Positions 1-9,796 are shown, counted from the stretch's first letter. The stretch is DNA of 64,000 bases from an uncultured Alcanivorax sp. (GCF_947258575.1 NZ_CAMYIV010000011.1:62001-126000), one strand, 5' to 3'. Translations and numbers: made by a program. Notes: generated by a model not told the origin, from the letters alone.

Positions 1-1
1 G

Positions 2-190
2 GTGACCGTAGACGCCGCCAGTCAGCTGGGCGTGGCAGATCGGGTCGGGCAATTGCGTCTCGGCATGCGCGCGGATCTGGTCTGGCTGGATCGCGATCCG
101 CGAGAATTTATCGGTGACTGGTCGTCTATCCAGGTGCGAGGGACCTGGGTGGATGGGGTACGCCGTTATCCGGAAAGGATCGCGGAGTAG
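2..190 (+). CDS. Amidohydrolase family protein, C-terminal fragment
   Basis: The 3' end of a gene that begins before the window. The last 62 residues fit the closing part of a metal-dependent amidohydrolase: an alanine-rich helix ending in LGVADRVGQLRLGMRADLVW, where the G-x-L-x-x-G-x-x-A-D-L pattern marks the small beta-sandwich domain that packs against the TIM barrel, followed by a V-x-G-T-W-V-D-G strand. This ending occurs in N-acetylglucosamine-6-phosphate deacetylase (NagA) and in several other deacetylases and cyclic amidases. The metal-binding half lies outside the window, so the substrate cannot be read. NagA is the best guess. The first in-frame GTG at base 2 is not the real start. 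Confidence 0.7.
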   Translation: MTVDAASQLGVADRVGQLRLGMRADLVWLDRDPREFIGDWSSIQVRGTWVDGVRRYPERIAE

Positions 191-240
191 GTGAGAGTGG
201 GGCCATCGATGCGGCCCCTGTCACTTCACACTGAGAGGAA

Positions 241-453
241 CTAGTGCCAGGTGCCTTCCAGGTTCTCGCACTGCTCCAGAAATTCCTCGGCGCTCATTTC
301 AACCGTGTACGGGTCAAGGTGTGAGGCCACCTGTTCCTTTAGCTGCCCGACTACTTTGGACATGACTGTCAGGGTTTCTTCTACCTGCTCAATCGTTTCC
401 AACAGGTCTTCGGCTTCTTGCTGGTAATCATCTCTGTCGTCGTAATCGCTCAT
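241..453 (-). CDS. Small acidic hypothetical protein (70 aa)
   Basis: A short acidic protein of 70 residues beginning MSDYDDRDDYQQEAEDLLE. A central helix with regular hydrophobic spacing (about residues 12-45) suggests a coiled coil or helical hairpin. The start is the ATG at 451-453, because a strong AGGAGG ribosome-binding site lies just upstream on the minus strand; a longer reading to 534 has no such site. It converges with the amidohydrolase gene. I do not recognise the family and no function can be given, but the strong ribosome-binding site and protein-like composition argue that it is a real gene. Confidence 0.65.
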   Translation of the reverse strand: MSDYDDRDDYQQEAEDLLETIEQVEETLTVMSKVVGQLKEQVASHLDPYTVEMSAEEFLEQCENLEGTWH

Positions 454-755
454 GCGAAGCCTCCTGCAGTTAAGGTGAGCCAGTTTGTTGTGCCTTGTCC
501 AAGCTCCACTCCATGTTGCCAACGATGCCGGCACAAAACAAACGGGAAATACCCGGTGTTGGTGAATGTTTCGCCACTCGGGACGGGTGGTCGCAGTTTC
601 TGTCTCAGCGTGTCGATGGTTGATTGCCGCACAGAGAGCAGGAAATACCCGGATTAAAATGGCAGGCCAGATTCACGTTTGGGCTGTTTTCTCTGTGATC
701 TTCTGTGCTGGAAGGCCAAAAAAAAGGGCGCCGAAGCGCCCTTGGTGTACCACGA
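454..755. other. Intergenic region between the small ORF and nrdB
   Basis: About 300 bases without a convincing gene. It holds the upstream region of the small acidic gene and, next to nrdB, that gene's terminator. Short reading frames here have no ribosome-binding site. Confidence 0.5.
718..743 (-). terminator. Intrinsic terminator of nrdAB
   Basis: On the minus strand a six-pair GC stem (gggcgc/gcgccc) with a four-base loop is followed by eight Ts. It sits just past the nrdB stop codon. Confidence 0.85.
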
Positions 756-2045
756 TCACTCCCAGGAGAGCGCGCCGCCCACCTGGTATTCGGTCACCCG
801 CGTTTCGAAGAAGTTTTTCTCCTTGCGCAGGTCCATGATTTCGCTCATCCACGGGAAGGGGTTGTTCACGCCTTTGAACTGCTCCGGCAGGCCCAGCTGG
901 ACCAGACGGCGGTTGGCGATGAACTGCAGGTACTCTTCCATCATGGCGGCGTTCATGCCGAGCACGCCGCGGGGCATGGTGTCGCGGGCATATTGAATTT
1001 CCAGCTCGGTACCTTCCAGGATCATCTGGGTGGCCTTGTCGCGCATCTGGGAATCCCACAGGTGCGGGTTTTCCAGTTTGATCTGGTTGATCACGTCCAC
1101 GCCGAAGTTCACGTGCATGGATTCGTCACGCAGGATGTACTGGAACTGCTCGGCCACACCGGTCATCTTGTTGCGCCGGCCCATGGACAGGATCTGGGTG
1201 AAGCCGCAGTAGAAGAAGATGCCTTCCAGTACGCAGTAGAAGGCGATCAGGTTTTCCAGCAGCGCCTTGTCGGTTTCCACGGTGCCGGTTTTGAATTCCG
1301 GGTCGGACAGGTCGCGGGTGTATTGGATACCCCATTGCGCTTTCTTCGCTACTGAGGGAATCTCCTGGTACATGTTGAAGATTTCGCCTTCATCCATGCC
1401 CAGTGACTCGATGCAGTACTGGTAGGCGTGGGTGTGGATGGCTTCTTCAAAGGACTGACGCAGGATGTACTGGCGGCACTCCGGGTTGGTGATCAGGCGG
1501 TAGATAGCCAGCACCAGGTTGTTGGCGACCAGGGAATCGGCGGTGGAGAAGAAACCCAGGTTGCGCTTGACGATACGACGCTCGTCGTCAGTCAGGCCGT
1601 CGGTTTTCTTCCACAGCGCCAGGTCGGCGTTCATGTTCACTTCCTGGGGCATCCAGTGGTTGGCGCAGCCATCCAGGTATTTCTGCCAGGCCCAGTCGTA
1701 CTTGAACGGCACCAGCTGGTTCAAGTCGGCGCGGCAGTTGATCATGCGCTTGTCGTCGACTTCCACGCGGCCGGCGGTGCCTTCCAGCTCGGCAACGCCT
1801 TCGCTGGCATCCATTTGCGACACAGTGGCGCGGGCGCGAGCTACGGCGTCGGTGGTGTCTCGTTCGGTTCGTCCTTGTCGCTGTTCGTCGGCTCCGCCTG
1901 TAATCGGCGCACTTCCCGCTCCCGGTGCTTTAGCTTCAGGTGCCGCTTGGTCAGATACCGTCTCAGGTTGCGGCGGCGTTGCGGGGCTTGGCTGCGGTTT
2001 GGCGACAGGCGTCTCTTGCGCATTAAATTCGTCCCAGTTCAGCAT
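756..2045 (-). CDS. nrdB: Ribonucleoside-diphosphate reductase, class Ia beta subunit
   Basis: Radical-generating small subunit of aerobic ribonucleotide reductase, partner of NrdA. The diiron and radical sites are intact by comparison with E. coli R2: Asp170, Glu201, His204, the radical Tyr208 (in [11 protein letters not shown]), Glu274, and Glu308/His311 (in RDESMHV). Tyr208 marks class Ia rather than the tyrosine-lacking class Ic. At 429 aa it is longer than E. coli NrdB (376 aa), because the first 95 or so residues form a proline/alanine-rich low-complexity extension, a trait known from pseudomonad NrdB. It lies 135 bases downstream of nrdA in the same direction, with a hairpin between them, and ends at an intrinsic terminator. 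Confidence 0.95.
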   Translation of the reverse strand: MLNWDEFNAQETPVAKPQPSPATPPQPETVSDQAAPEAKAPGAGSAPITGGADEQRQGRTERDTTDAVARARATVSQMDASEGVAELEGTAGRVEVDDKRMINCRADLNQLVPFKYDWAWQKYLDGCANHWMPQEVNMNADLALWKKTDGLTDDERRIVKRNLGFFSTADSLVANNLVLAIYRLITNPECRQYILRQSFEEAIHTHAYQYCIESLGMDEGEIFNMYQEIPSVAKKAQWGIQYTRDLSDPEFKTGTVETDKALLENLIAFYCVLEGIFFYCGFTQILSMGRRNKMTGVAEQFQYILRDESMHVNFGVDVINQIKLENPHLWDSQMRDKATQMILEGTELEIQYARDTMPRGVLGMNAAMMEEYLQFIANRRLVQLGLPEQFKGVNNPFPWMSEIMDLRKEKNFFETRVTEYQVGGALSWE

Positions 2046-2117
2046 GTGCTCTCTCCATATTCTTTCAGGGATGACGCCGTGGCGTCATCGATGGTGCATT
2101 GTTTTAAGTGGCTTGGG

Positions 2118-2176
2118 GCCGGCAGCTGGACGCTTGGCGCTCGAAGAATGGCAAGCGTCGAGCGTCCGGCAGCTGG
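2118..2176. repeat. Imperfect hairpin between nrdA and nrdB
   Basis: A 14-base arm at 2128-2141 pairs with 2154-2167 with two mismatches, and CCGGCAGCTGG occurs on both sides (2119-2129 and 2166-2176). It resembles a decayed form of the AGCT-heptamer repeats elsewhere in the window. There is no T-tract, so it is more likely an mRNA processing or stability element than a terminator. Confidence 0.5.
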
Positions 2177-2180
2177 CACC

Positions 2181-5063
2181 TTACTGACAAGCCTCGCAAT
2201 CCGGGTCATCAATGGAGCAGGCCTGCGGTACGTCAGCAGCCTGGTTGAATTCGGCAGGGGCCTGCGGGGCGGCGGAGACCCGGTTGAGCTTGCCGTCATT
2301 GATGGTGGATTTTTCCGTTTGGGTTGCCCCGATGGCGCGCAGGTAATAGGTGGTTTTCAAACCCAGCAACCAGGCCATCTTGTACGTCACGTCCAGTTTC
2401 TTGCCGTTGGCTTCGGCAATGTACAGGTTCAGCGACTGAGCCTGATCGATCCACTTCTGGCGACGGCTTGCCGCTTCCACCAGCCAGCGCGGTTCCACTT
2501 CAAAGGCGGTGCGGAACTGCTCTTTCAGGTCGGCCGGGATCCGTTCGATGGGCTGTGCAGAACCATCGTAGTATTTCAGGTCGTTGACCATTACGTTGTC
2601 CCACAGGCCGCGATCTTTCAGTGCCTTCACCAGGTAGGGATTGACCACGGTGAACTCGCCGGACAGGTTCGATTTCACATACAGGTTCTGGTATGTGGGC
2701 TCAATGGACTGTGAAACCCCGGTGATGTTGGCGATGGTGGCGGTGGGGGCGATGGCCATGACGTTGGAGTTACGCATGCCTTTCTTTGCCATCTCGCGCA
2801 CGTTGTTCCAGTCCAGGGACTGGCTGCGATCCACCTTGCAGTATTCCTCGCCACGTTGCTTGACCAGAATGTCGATGGAGTCGATAGGCAGTACGCCCTG
2901 GCTCCACAGGGACCCTTCGAAGGTCTGGTAGGCGCCACGCTCTTCGGCCAGTTTGGCGGAGGCCTGGATGGCGTAGTAGCTCACCGCTTCCATGGAATTG
3001 TCGGCGAATTTCACCGCGCCTTCGGAGGCGTAGCTGATGCCCTGCTTATACAGCGCGTCCTGGAAGCCCATGATGCCCAGCCCGACCGGACGGTGCTTCA
3101 TGTTGGAACGTTCTGCCTGGGGCACGCTGTAGTAGTTGATGTCGATCACGTTATCGAGCATGCGCACGGCGGTGTTGATGGTGCCTTGCAGCTTCTCGAT
3201 ATCCAGGCCGTTTTCGTCCACGTGCTGGGCCAGGTTCACGGAACCCAGGTTACACACGGCGATTTCTTCCTGGTTGGTGTTCAGGGTGATCTCGGTGCAC
3301 AGGTTGGAGGAGTGCACCACGCCCACGTGCTGCTGCGGGCTACGCAGGTTGCACGGATCCTTGAAGGTGAACCAGGGGTGGCCTGTTTCAAACAGCATGG
3401 AGAGCATCTTGCGCCACAGGTTGATGGCGGGGACGCGCTTGAACAGCTTCATTTCGCCGCTGCGGGTTTTCGCTTCGTATTCCAGGTACGCCTTCTCGAA
3501 CGCTTCGCCGTACAGATCGTGCAGGTCCGGGGCGTCGTTGGGGCTGAACAGGGTCCACTCTTCTTCGTTGATTACGCGCTTCATGAACAGGTCGGGAATC
3601 CAGTTGGCGCTGTTCATGTCGTGGGTGCGACGGCGGTCGTCACCGGTGTTCTTGCGCAGCTCCAGGAATTCTTCGATATCCATGTGCCAGGTTTCCAGGT
3701 AGGCACAGACGGCGCCTTTGCGCTTGCCACCCTGGTTAACGGCAACGGCGGTATCGTTGACCACCTTCAGGAACGGTACCACGCCCTGGGAGCGACCATT
3801 GGTGCCCTTGATGTAGGCGCCCAGTGCACGTACCGGGGTCCAGTCGTTACCCAGGCCGCCGGCAAACTTGGACAGCATGGCGTTGTCTTGAATGGCGCCA
3901 TAAATGCCGTGCAGGTCGTCGGGCACGGTGGTCAGGTAGCAGCTGGACAGCTGCGGGCGCAGGGTGCCGGCGTTGAACAGGGTCGGCGTGGAGCTCATGT
4001 AGTCGAAGCTGGACAGCAAGTTGTAGAACTCGATGGCGCGGGCTTCGCGGTTGTCTTCTTCCACGGCCAGGCCCATGGCCACACGCATGAAGAAGCACTG
4101 GGGCAGCTCGATGCGGGTGTCGTTGTGGTGGATGAAATAACGGTCGTACAGGGTCTGCAGGCCCAGGTAGGAGAACTGCAGGTCGCGGTTGCCATCCAGA
4201 GCGGCGCCCAGCTTGTCCAGGTCAAACTCGGCCAGTTGCGGTGACAGCAGTTCCAGCTCGATGCCTTTGCCGATGTAGGCTTTCAGCGCTTCACCGTAAA
4301 GGGCGTTCATTTCATCGTGGCTGGCGCGCTCGGCGACATTCAGAAATTGCAGGGCTTCGGCGCGGATCTTGTCCATCAGCAGGCGTGCAGTGACCTGGGA
4401 GTAGTTGGGCTCCACTTCGATCATGGTGCGGGCAGTAATCACCATGGAGGTGTTCACGTCATGGATGGACACACCGTCGTACAGGTTCTTCACCGTTTCG
4501 GTGATGATCTTGTCGGCGTTCACGTCTTCCAGGCCGGAGCAGGCCGCGCGAATCAGGTGCTCCAGGCGTGCCATGTCCAGCGGTGCCTTGCTGCCGTCTT
4601 CCATGGTGACGCTCATGTCCACCTGATGGGTGGGCTCGGGCAGGTCGTGGCTTTGTTCGGCGCGCTTGGCGGCCTGGCGCTCACGATACAGCACGTAATC
4701 ACGGGCGACTTTCTGCTCGCCGTTACGCATCAGGGCCAATTCTACCTGGTCCTGAATTTCCTCAATGTGGATGGTGCCACCGGAGGGCATGCGACGCTTG
4801 AAGGTGGCGCTGACCTGCTCGGTGAGGCGCGCCACGGTTTCATGGATACGTGAGGAGGCGGCTGCGGTGCCGCCCTCTACCGCCAGAAACGCCTTGCTGA
4901 TGGCCACGGTGATCTTGTCGTCATCGTAGCCGACCACTTTGCCATTGCGCTTGATAACGCGAAGCTGGCCCGGGGCGGTGCTGGCAATGGACTGGTCCTG
5001 GCCGCTGTCGTCGCCTGCCGGGGAGCCGGTGTGGTTGGGGTTTTGGCTCATATCCGTCTGCAT
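2181..5063 (-). CDS. nrdA: Ribonucleoside-diphosphate reductase, class Ia alpha subunit with two ATP cones
   Basis: Catalytic large subunit that reduces ribonucleoside diphosphates to deoxy forms. It is long (960 aa against 761 in E. coli) because two ATP-cone domains precede the catalytic barrel: cone 1 at about residues 33-135 (begins LRVIKRNGKVVGYD) and a second, more divergent one at about 150-240. The same arrangement is known in Pseudomonas aeruginosa NrdA, where the first cone is the working allosteric site. Active-site landmarks are SSCYLTTVPDDL, SSNLCTEITLN (the NxCxE motif) and the C-terminal redox pair Cys956/Cys959 (CEACQ). The ATG at 5063 follows a GGAGAG ribosome-binding site. 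First gene of the nrdA-nrdB operon. Confidence 0.96.
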   Translation of the reverse strand: MQTDMSQNPNHTGSPAGDDSGQDQSIASTAPGQLRVIKRNGKVVGYDDDKITVAISKAFLAVEGGTAAASSRIHETVARLTEQVSATFKRRMPSGGTIHIEEIQDQVELALMRNGEQKVARDYVLYRERQAAKRAEQSHDLPEPTHQVDMSVTMEDGSKAPLDMARLEHLIRAACSGLEDVNADKIITETVKNLYDGVSIHDVNTSMVITARTMIEVEPNYSQVTARLLMDKIRAEALQFLNVAERASHDEMNALYGEALKAYIGKGIELELLSPQLAEFDLDKLGAALDGNRDLQFSYLGLQTLYDRYFIHHNDTRIELPQCFFMRVAMGLAVEEDNREARAIEFYNLLSSFDYMSSTPTLFNAGTLRPQLSSCYLTTVPDDLHGIYGAIQDNAMLSKFAGGLGNDWTPVRALGAYIKGTNGRSQGVVPFLKVVNDTAVAVNQGGKRKGAVCAYLETWHMDIEEFLELRKNTGDDRRRTHDMNSANWIPDLFMKRVINEEEWTLFSPNDAPDLHDLYGEAFEKAYLEYEAKTRSGEMKLFKRVPAINLWRKMLSMLFETGHPWFTFKDPCNLRSPQQHVGVVHSSNLCTEITLNTNQEEIAVCNLGSVNLAQHVDENGLDIEKLQGTINTAVRMLDNVIDINYYSVPQAERSNMKHRPVGLGIMGFQDALYKQGISYASEGAVKFADNSMEAVSYYAIQASAKLAEERGAYQTFEGSLWSQGVLPIDSIDILVKQRGEEYCKVDRSQSLDWNNVREMAKKGMRNSNVMAIAPTATIANITGVSQSIEPTYQNLYVKSNLSGEFTVVNPYLVKALKDRGLWDNVMVNDLKYYDGSAQPIERIPADLKEQFRTAFEVEPRWLVEAASRRQKWIDQAQSLNLYIAEANGKKLDVTYKMAWLLGLKTTYYLRAIGATQTEKSTINDGKLNRVSAAPQAPAEFNQAADVPQACSIDDPDCEACQ

Positions 5064-5233
5064 GGTGCGCTCTCCGTTGTTTGTGCTGTTCTGTCTGTTG
5101 TCGGATTTGTGTGGTGGTGCCGGCGTGGTCTGGTGCCGCGTATGGCAACACCACGCAAAACGCCACAGCCGTCAGGCTATGGCGCAGTAAAATCTGTGTT
5201 GGATGGTGCCTGGTGGTCTAATTTGGATGTGGA

Positions 5234-5249
5234 CCACTATATCTTGTGT
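5234..5249. promoter_or_regulatory. Candidate NrdR box 1
   Basis: CCACTATATCTTGTGT matches 14 of 16 positions of the NrdR-box consensus acaCwAtATaTwGtgt. It lies 170 bases upstream of the nrdA start. NrdR is a repressor of ribonucleotide reductase operons. Confidence 0.6.
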
Positions 5250-5452
5250 CTTGTCCATGACGCTGATCTTGCCCCTGGTAGCCCGAAAAGCTCTAAATGG
5301 CTGATGTGACTCTATTTTTCGGTACGCTGGATGGTGTTATCCTGGGGTGGCAGCGATTTCACAAAAACCCAATATGTTGGGGTCGCCGCCTGACTTCAGT
5401 ACAAGTTATAGTTGCGTCCGCGGATTTGCAAGCACTTCGCCTGGGGAAATTT

Positions 5453-5461
5453 TGTGGATAA
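5453..5461 (-). promoter_or_regulatory. Consensus DnaA box upstream of nrdA
   Basis: TGTGGATAA is the exact complement of the high-affinity DnaA box TTATCCACA; a degraded second copy follows at once (TTGTGGACC). DnaA boxes are known in the E. coli nrdAB promoter. Confidence 0.6.
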
Positions 5462-5512
5462 GTTGTGGACCATTGTGGGTGCATTTAGCGCGCGCTTTTC
5501 CGGGGCAGGCCA

Positions 5513-5528
5513 GTACTAGATATTGTGT
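5513..5528. promoter_or_regulatory. Candidate NrdR box 2
   Basis: GTACTAGATATTGTGT matches 13 of 16 positions of the NrdR-box consensus. It is about 280 bases from box 1, much further than the closely spaced pairs usually seen, so it may serve a separate promoter. Confidence 0.45.
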
Positions 5529-5709
5529 TTGTCAACTGTAAAAACTCTGCCGTGAAGCGGCTTCAGTGTACCTTTGGTATCAGCAAGGTTGCCGTGGACA
5601 GTGTCTATGCGTATAAACACCTGATAGGGATACGTTTGTTACAGTTTGCCGCCTTGTGCACTGTGTACGACGACAATAATGATACGAAGTGAAAAAGGAT
5701 AAGGACGGG

Positions 5710-6432
5710 ATGACAACGGTGCAGGATAACCCGCCAGCAATCATGATCGTGGAAGACGACGAACGACTTGCCGATCTTACCTGTGAATATCTGCAAACCA
5801 ATGGTCTCAATGTGACGGTTGTCAGCGATGGCGAAGAAGCCATTCGTCGCATTCGTGCCGAGCAACCGGATCTGGTGGTACTGGATTTGATGTTGCCCGG
5901 GGCCGACGGCTTGACCGTCTGCCGCGAGGTTCGCAGCGCCTACAAGAATCCCATTCTCATGCTCACCGCCCGCACCGATGATATGGATCAGGTACTGGGC
6001 CTGGAGATGGGGGCCGATGATTATGTGGCCAAACCGGTAAAACCCCGGGTACTGCTGGCACGCATTCGTGCCTTGCTGCGCCGGGTGGAAACCGATAGCG
6101 AACGTGACAGCTCACCGGCGCGCCTGGAATTTGGCGCCCTGGTGATCGATAACTCTGCCCGGGAAGTAACCCTGGCCGGGGAATCGGTGGACCTGACCAG
6201 TGCCGAGTACGATCTGCTCTGGCTGCTGGCGTCCAATGCAGGCACGGTGCTGTCCCGGGAAACCATCTTCGAGAAGCTGCGTGGCATTCAATATGACGGC
6301 CAGGATCGTTCTATTGATGTGCGCATTTCCCGTATCCGCCCCAAGGTAGGGGATGACCCGGAAAACCCCAAGCGTATCAAGACGGTGCGATCCAAGGGCT
6401 ATCTGTTCGTCAAGGAAATCGGCGCGGCCTGA
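5710..6432 (+). CDS. OmpR-family response regulator, RstA-like
   Basis: DNA-binding response regulator of 240 aa. The receiver domain (about residues 10-125) has the acidic cluster EDD at 15-17, phosphoacceptor Asp59 (VVLDLMLPG) and Lys108 (VAKP). The C-terminal winged helix (about 140-235) contains LTSAEYDLLWLL and the IDVRISRIRPK recognition region. Sequence and the adjacent kinase fit the RstA branch. The ATG at 5710 is preferred over the GTG at 5689 because AAGGA lies a few bases upstream of it. It is followed 35 bases later by the kinase gene. The stimulus and targets cannot be read; E. coli RstA responds through PhoPQ to low magnesium. Confidence 0.88.
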   Translation: MTTVQDNPPAIMIVEDDERLADLTCEYLQTNGLNVTVVSDGEEAIRRIRAEQPDLVVLDLMLPGADGLTVCREVRSAYKNPILMLTARTDDMDQVLGLEMGADDYVAKPVKPRVLLARIRALLRRVETDSERDSSPARLEFGALVIDNSAREVTLAGESVDLTSAEYDLLWLLASNAGTVLSRETIFEKLRGIQYDGQDRSIDVRISRIRPKVGDDPENPKRIKTVRSKGYLFVKEIGAA

Positions 6433-6467
6433 GCGTTTCTGTGCCGTGGCGTGATGCTGGGTGACGC

Positions 6468-8084
6468 TTGAATAGTATTTTCCTGAGGCTCTACGGAGGC
6501 TTGTTGCTGGCGCTGTGTTTTATCGGCGCCATCACCTATGCCGCCGTACAGCTGGTTAACAGCTATCGCTCGGATATCTACCGGGAAGAAATGGCGCGGG
6601 GGACCTTCTACCTGATGGCGGAAGGGTTCCAGCGCTATGAACCCGGTGAGCGCGATCGCTGGAGCCAGGTGCTCAGCAAGCTGTTCAGTGCGGATATCCA
6701 GTTGCAGTCAGCCGCCGATCTGGAGTTGGGCTACCGGGAAACCCTGCAGCTGGAAGACGGCCTGGTGGTCATGCGCCTCAATGATGAAAAAGGGTATGCC
6801 GATATCCTTTTTCAGCTTCCCGGTGAGTCCGAGTACATCACTACCCGCATGACCAAGGTCTCCGAGCAGCAGGCCCGGGCCACTGCGGTGCTGGTGCTCA
6901 ACCACCTTTCCCATTTCCCCGAAGACGAATGGGAGCAGGCCTTGGGGCGGCTCCAACAGCACTTCGGTTACCCTCTCAGTCTGGTGTCCCGGGACGATGT
7001 GCCCCTGGATCCGGAGCAGGAACAGCGCCTCAACCGCCGCGAAGTGGTTATCGGTCTGGATGACAGTACTCGTAGCGACTCCAGCATCCGTATTTATGCG
7101 CCGGTGGCGCAGACCGGCAAATTGCTGGTGATTGGCCCGCTCAGTCTTTTCGATCAGTTTCCCATGGAGTTGCTGCTGGTAGCGGGGGCTCTCAGCCTGC
7201 TGGCGGTGGCGCTGGCGACCTACCTGCAAGTGAGCCCGCTGCAACGCCGGCTCAAGCAGCTTGACCAGGCGGTAAGTCAGCTGGGCAGTGGTGATCTGGG
7301 TGCTTATGCAAACATTGAAGGTAATGATGCCATCGGCCAGGTGGCGGCCACCTTTAACGGTATGACCGCGCACATACGTCGCCTGATCGAATCCCAGCGG
7401 GAAATGACCCGGGCGGTGAGCCATGAACTGCGTACCCCGGTGGCGCGGTTGCGTTTTGGTTTGGAGATGCTGGCGGATATCGAGTCGGCGGAATTGCGCC
7501 GGGAAAAGCTCAATGCCCTGGATCATGACATCGAGCAGCTGGATAAGTTGATCGACGAAATCCTCACCTATGCCCGTCTGGAGCAGGGTACCCCCAATAT
7601 CGAATTCAAGCCGGTGCTGCTGGGTGAGCTGTGCGAACAGTTACGCGAAGAGCTGGAAACCATTCGCGGCGACACCGTGATCACCGTGGACTGTGATCAG
7701 CCGGCCCTGGAAGTGGAGGCGGAAGAGCGCTACCTGCATCGGGTGCTGCAGAACCTGGTTACCAATGCTCTGCGCTACGCCGGCTCACAGATCGTCATGG
7801 TGGTTGGTGGCGACGAGGACCAGGTTGTTATCCATGTGGATGATAACGGCCCGGGGATTCCTGAGCATGAGCGGGAGCGGGTATTCAAACCCTTCGCCCG
7901 GCTGGATAAGAGCCGCCACCGCGCCAGCGGGGGCTATGGCCTTGGCCTGTCCATCGTCAAACGGATTGTCGACTGGCATGGTGGAGACATCCGCGTGGAC
8001 GAGAGCCCCATGGGCGGGGCCCGGTTTACCGTCATTCTGCCGCGCAGCCAGCAGGGCCAGCATGTGCTGGGCCGGGTGAATTGA
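6468..8084 (+). CDS. Membrane sensor histidine kinase, RstB-like
   Basis: Partner kinase of the preceding regulator, 538 aa. Order: TM1 (about 8-30), periplasmic sensor domain of about 200 residues, TM2 (about 232-254), HAMP linker, dimerisation domain with phospho-acceptor His319 in AVSHELRTPVARLRFGLEML, and an ATPase domain with N box (NLVTNALRYAG), G1 (DDNGPGIP) and G2 (GGYGLGLSIVKRI). The start is TTG at 6468; the N-terminus MNSIFLRLYGGLLLAL lines up with E. coli RstB MKKLFIQFYLLLF, which supports this rare start despite a weak ribosome-binding site. The periplasmic domain is longer than in E. coli RstB, so the ligand may differ. The stop codon overlaps an AGCT-heptamer repeat. Confidence 0.88.
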   Translation: MNSIFLRLYGGLLLALCFIGAITYAAVQLVNSYRSDIYREEMARGTFYLMAEGFQRYEPGERDRWSQVLSKLFSADIQLQSAADLELGYRETLQLEDGLVVMRLNDEKGYADILFQLPGESEYITTRMTKVSEQQARATAVLVLNHLSHFPEDEWEQALGRLQQHFGYPLSLVSRDDVPLDPEQEQRLNRREVVIGLDDSTRSDSSIRIYAPVAQTGKLLVIGPLSLFDQFPMELLLVAGALSLLAVALATYLQVSPLQRRLKQLDQAVSQLGSGDLGAYANIEGNDAIGQVAATFNGMTAHIRRLIESQREMTRAVSHELRTPVARLRFGLEMLADIESAELRREKLNALDHDIEQLDKLIDEILTYARLEQGTPNIEFKPVLLGELCEQLREELETIRGDTVITVDCDQPALEVEAEERYLHRVLQNLVTNALRYAGSQIVMVVGGDEDQVVIHVDDNGPGIPEHERERVFKPFARLDKSRHRASGGYGLGLSIVKRIVDWHGGDIRVDESPMGGARFTVILPRSQQGQHVLGRVN

Positions 8085-8149
8085 GCTACGAGCTACGCTC
8101 GTTGGATGGCATCGTAGGGTGGATTACGCCTTCGGCTAATCCACCCTAG
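8084..8149. repeat. AGCTACG heptamers and a REP-like palindrome
   Basis: Two AGCTACG units (8084-8097) begin inside the kinase stop codon. A REP-like hairpin follows: TAGGGTGGATTA (8115-8126) pairs perfectly with 8137-8148 around a ten-base loop. The GTAGGGTGGATTA palindrome type is common in gammaproteobacterial intergenic DNA. Confidence 0.75.
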
Positions 8150-8305
8150 GTTCAGCGGCTCCTCAATCGCCGATAAGGTCTATTCGGTTGTCCGATATCG
8201 TTCAATCTGTCATCCGGCCTTCATGTAAAATACGGTTCTCGACGCATCCCCGGGGATCGTCTGTCTGATCCAGCCACCAATACTGATAACAGGGTTAGCC
8301 GAGCC

Positions 8306-9796
8306 ATGTCTTACATCCTTTCCATTGACCAGGGCACCACCAGTTCCCGCGCCATTGTGTTCGACGGCAGTGGCCGGGCCTGCGGGCAGGCGCAGAAAGA
8401 GTTCCGCCAGCATTTTCCCCATGACGGCTGGGTGGAACACGATGCCATGGAGATCTGGAACGATACCCTGGCGCTGTGTCAGCAGGCCCTGCGCAATGCC
8501 CATTTGGAAGCCCAGCAGTTGGCGGCCATTGGCATCACCAACCAGCGGGAAACCACCGTGCTGTGGGATCGCAAGACCGGTGACCCACTGGCCAAAGCCA
8601 TCGTCTGGCAGGACCGGCGAACTGCCGGGCTCTGCAAGAGCCTGCGTGATGGTGGCCACGAGGACATGGTGCGCAACAAGACCGGCTTGCTGCTGGATCC
8701 CTATTTTTCCGCCACCAAACTGGCCTGGCTGCTGGATAATGTCCCCGGCGCCCGGCCGCGCGCCGAGGCGGGTGAGCTGGCGTTCGGCACCATCGATTGC
8801 TGGCTGCTCTGGCAATTGACCCGTGGCAAGGTGCATGCCACCGACGCCACCAATGCCTCACGCACCTTGTTGTTCAATATCCATGAACAGGCCTGGGATA
8901 CGGCACTGCTGGAGCTTTTTGATATTCCCGCAGCGGTATTGCCGGAGGTGCGTGACAGCGCCGGGGAATTCGGGTCCACCTGCCCCGAGCTGTTGGGCGC
9001 CGCGGTCCCTGTGGCCGGCATTGCCGGGGACCAGCAGGCCGCGCTGGTAGGGCAGGCCTGTTTCCAGCCGGGTATGGTGAAAAGCACCTATGGCACTGGC
9101 TGCTTCATGGTGATGAATACCGGTGAGGCAGTGCAATCCCATAATCGCCTGCTCACCACGGTGGGTTACCGGCTCAATGGCAAAACCACCTATGCCCTGG
9201 AGGGCTCCATCTTTGTGGCCGGTGCAGCCATCCAGTGGCTGCGCGACGGCCTCAATCTGATCCGTGATGCCAGCGAAACCGAAGCGCTGGCACGCCGCGC
9301 CGGTTCCGCTGGGGGCGTCTATCTGGTGCCGGCCTTTACCGGACTCGGTGCTCCTTGGTGGGACCCCCACGCCCGGGGTGCCTTATTGGGATTGACCCGC
9401 GATACCGGGATTGCCGAAGTGGTAACGGCGGGACTGGAAGCAGTGTGCTACCAGTCCCGGGACTTGCTGGATGCCATGGCAGCGGACTGCGGTGCCCGGC
9501 CGACTACCTTGCGGGTGGATGGCGGCATGGTGGTCAATAACTGGCTGAGCCAGACCCTGGCGGATGTGCTGGGTGTTTGCGTGGACCGGCCCATGGTCAC
9601 CGAAACCACGGCGCTGGGTGCGGCCTATCTGGCGGGGCTGGGGGTGGGTCTGTACGACTCTCTGGATGCGGTGGCCGAACAGTGGCGCTGCGAGCGGGAA
9701 TTTACGCCGCTACTGGAAGAAGGCGAGCGCCAGCGGCGCTACCAGGGATGGCGTGAGGCGGTGGCACGGGTCTGCCAGAGCCCGGCGAGTGAATAG
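8306..9796 (+). CDS. glpK: Glycerol kinase
   Basis: Phosphorylates glycerol to sn-glycerol 3-phosphate in the cytoplasm, trapping it for lipid synthesis or catabolism. 496 aa, the usual length. FGGY-family landmarks: N-terminal phosphate loop [15 protein letters not shown] (6-20), the glycerol-contacting Arg81-Glu82 (NQRETT), DPYFSATK (131-138), catalytic-base Asp242 in [13 protein letters not shown], and the adenosine motif [11 protein letters not shown]. No glpF, glpD or glpR is present nearby, so it appears to be transcribed alone. The ATG start fits family alignment; the ribosome-binding site is weak (AGGG, 13 bases upstream). Confidence 0.96.
   Translation: MSYILSIDQGTTSSRAIVFDGSGRACGQAQKEFRQHFPHDGWVEHDAMEIWNDTLALCQQALRNAHLEAQQLAAIGITNQRETTVLWDRKTGDPLAKAIVWQDRRTAGLCKSLRDGGHEDMVRNKTGLLLDPYFSATKLAWLLDNVPGARPRAEAGELAFGTIDCWLLWQLTRGKVHATDATNASRTLLFNIHEQAWDTALLELFDIPAAVLPEVRDSAGEFGSTCPELLGAAVPVAGIAGDQQAALVGQACFQPGMVKSTYGTGCFMVMNTGEAVQSHNRLLTTVGYRLNGKTTYALEGSIFVAGAAIQWLRDGLNLIRDASETEALARRAGSAGGVYLVPAFTGLGAPWWDPHARGALLGLTRDTGIAEVVTAGLEAVCYQSRDLLDAMAADCGARPTTLRVDGGMVVNNWLSQTLADVLGVCVDRPMVTETTALGAAYLAGLGVGLYDSLDAVAEQWRCEREFTPLLEEGERQRRYQGWREAVARVCQSPASE

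Larger units (their letters stand above)
5064..5709. other. Long regulatory region between nrdA and rstA-like genes
   Basis: A 646-base stretch between divergent genes with no convincing coding region. It holds two NrdR-like boxes, a third weaker one (5367-5382), and a consensus DnaA box. Promoters for both flanking operons must lie here. Confidence 0.6.

Noticed and set aside
2-190. Firm naming of the first gene as nagA
   Set aside because: Only the C-terminal end is visible, and several amidohydrolases share it.
2856-4244. 462-codon open frame on the plus strand opposite nrdA
   Set aside because: Composition is a shadow of the GC-rich nrdA gene; no ribosome-binding site and no family match.
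5031-5309. Plus-strand frame over the nrdA start
   Set aside because: It overlaps nrdA and the NrdR-like box, with no start signal.
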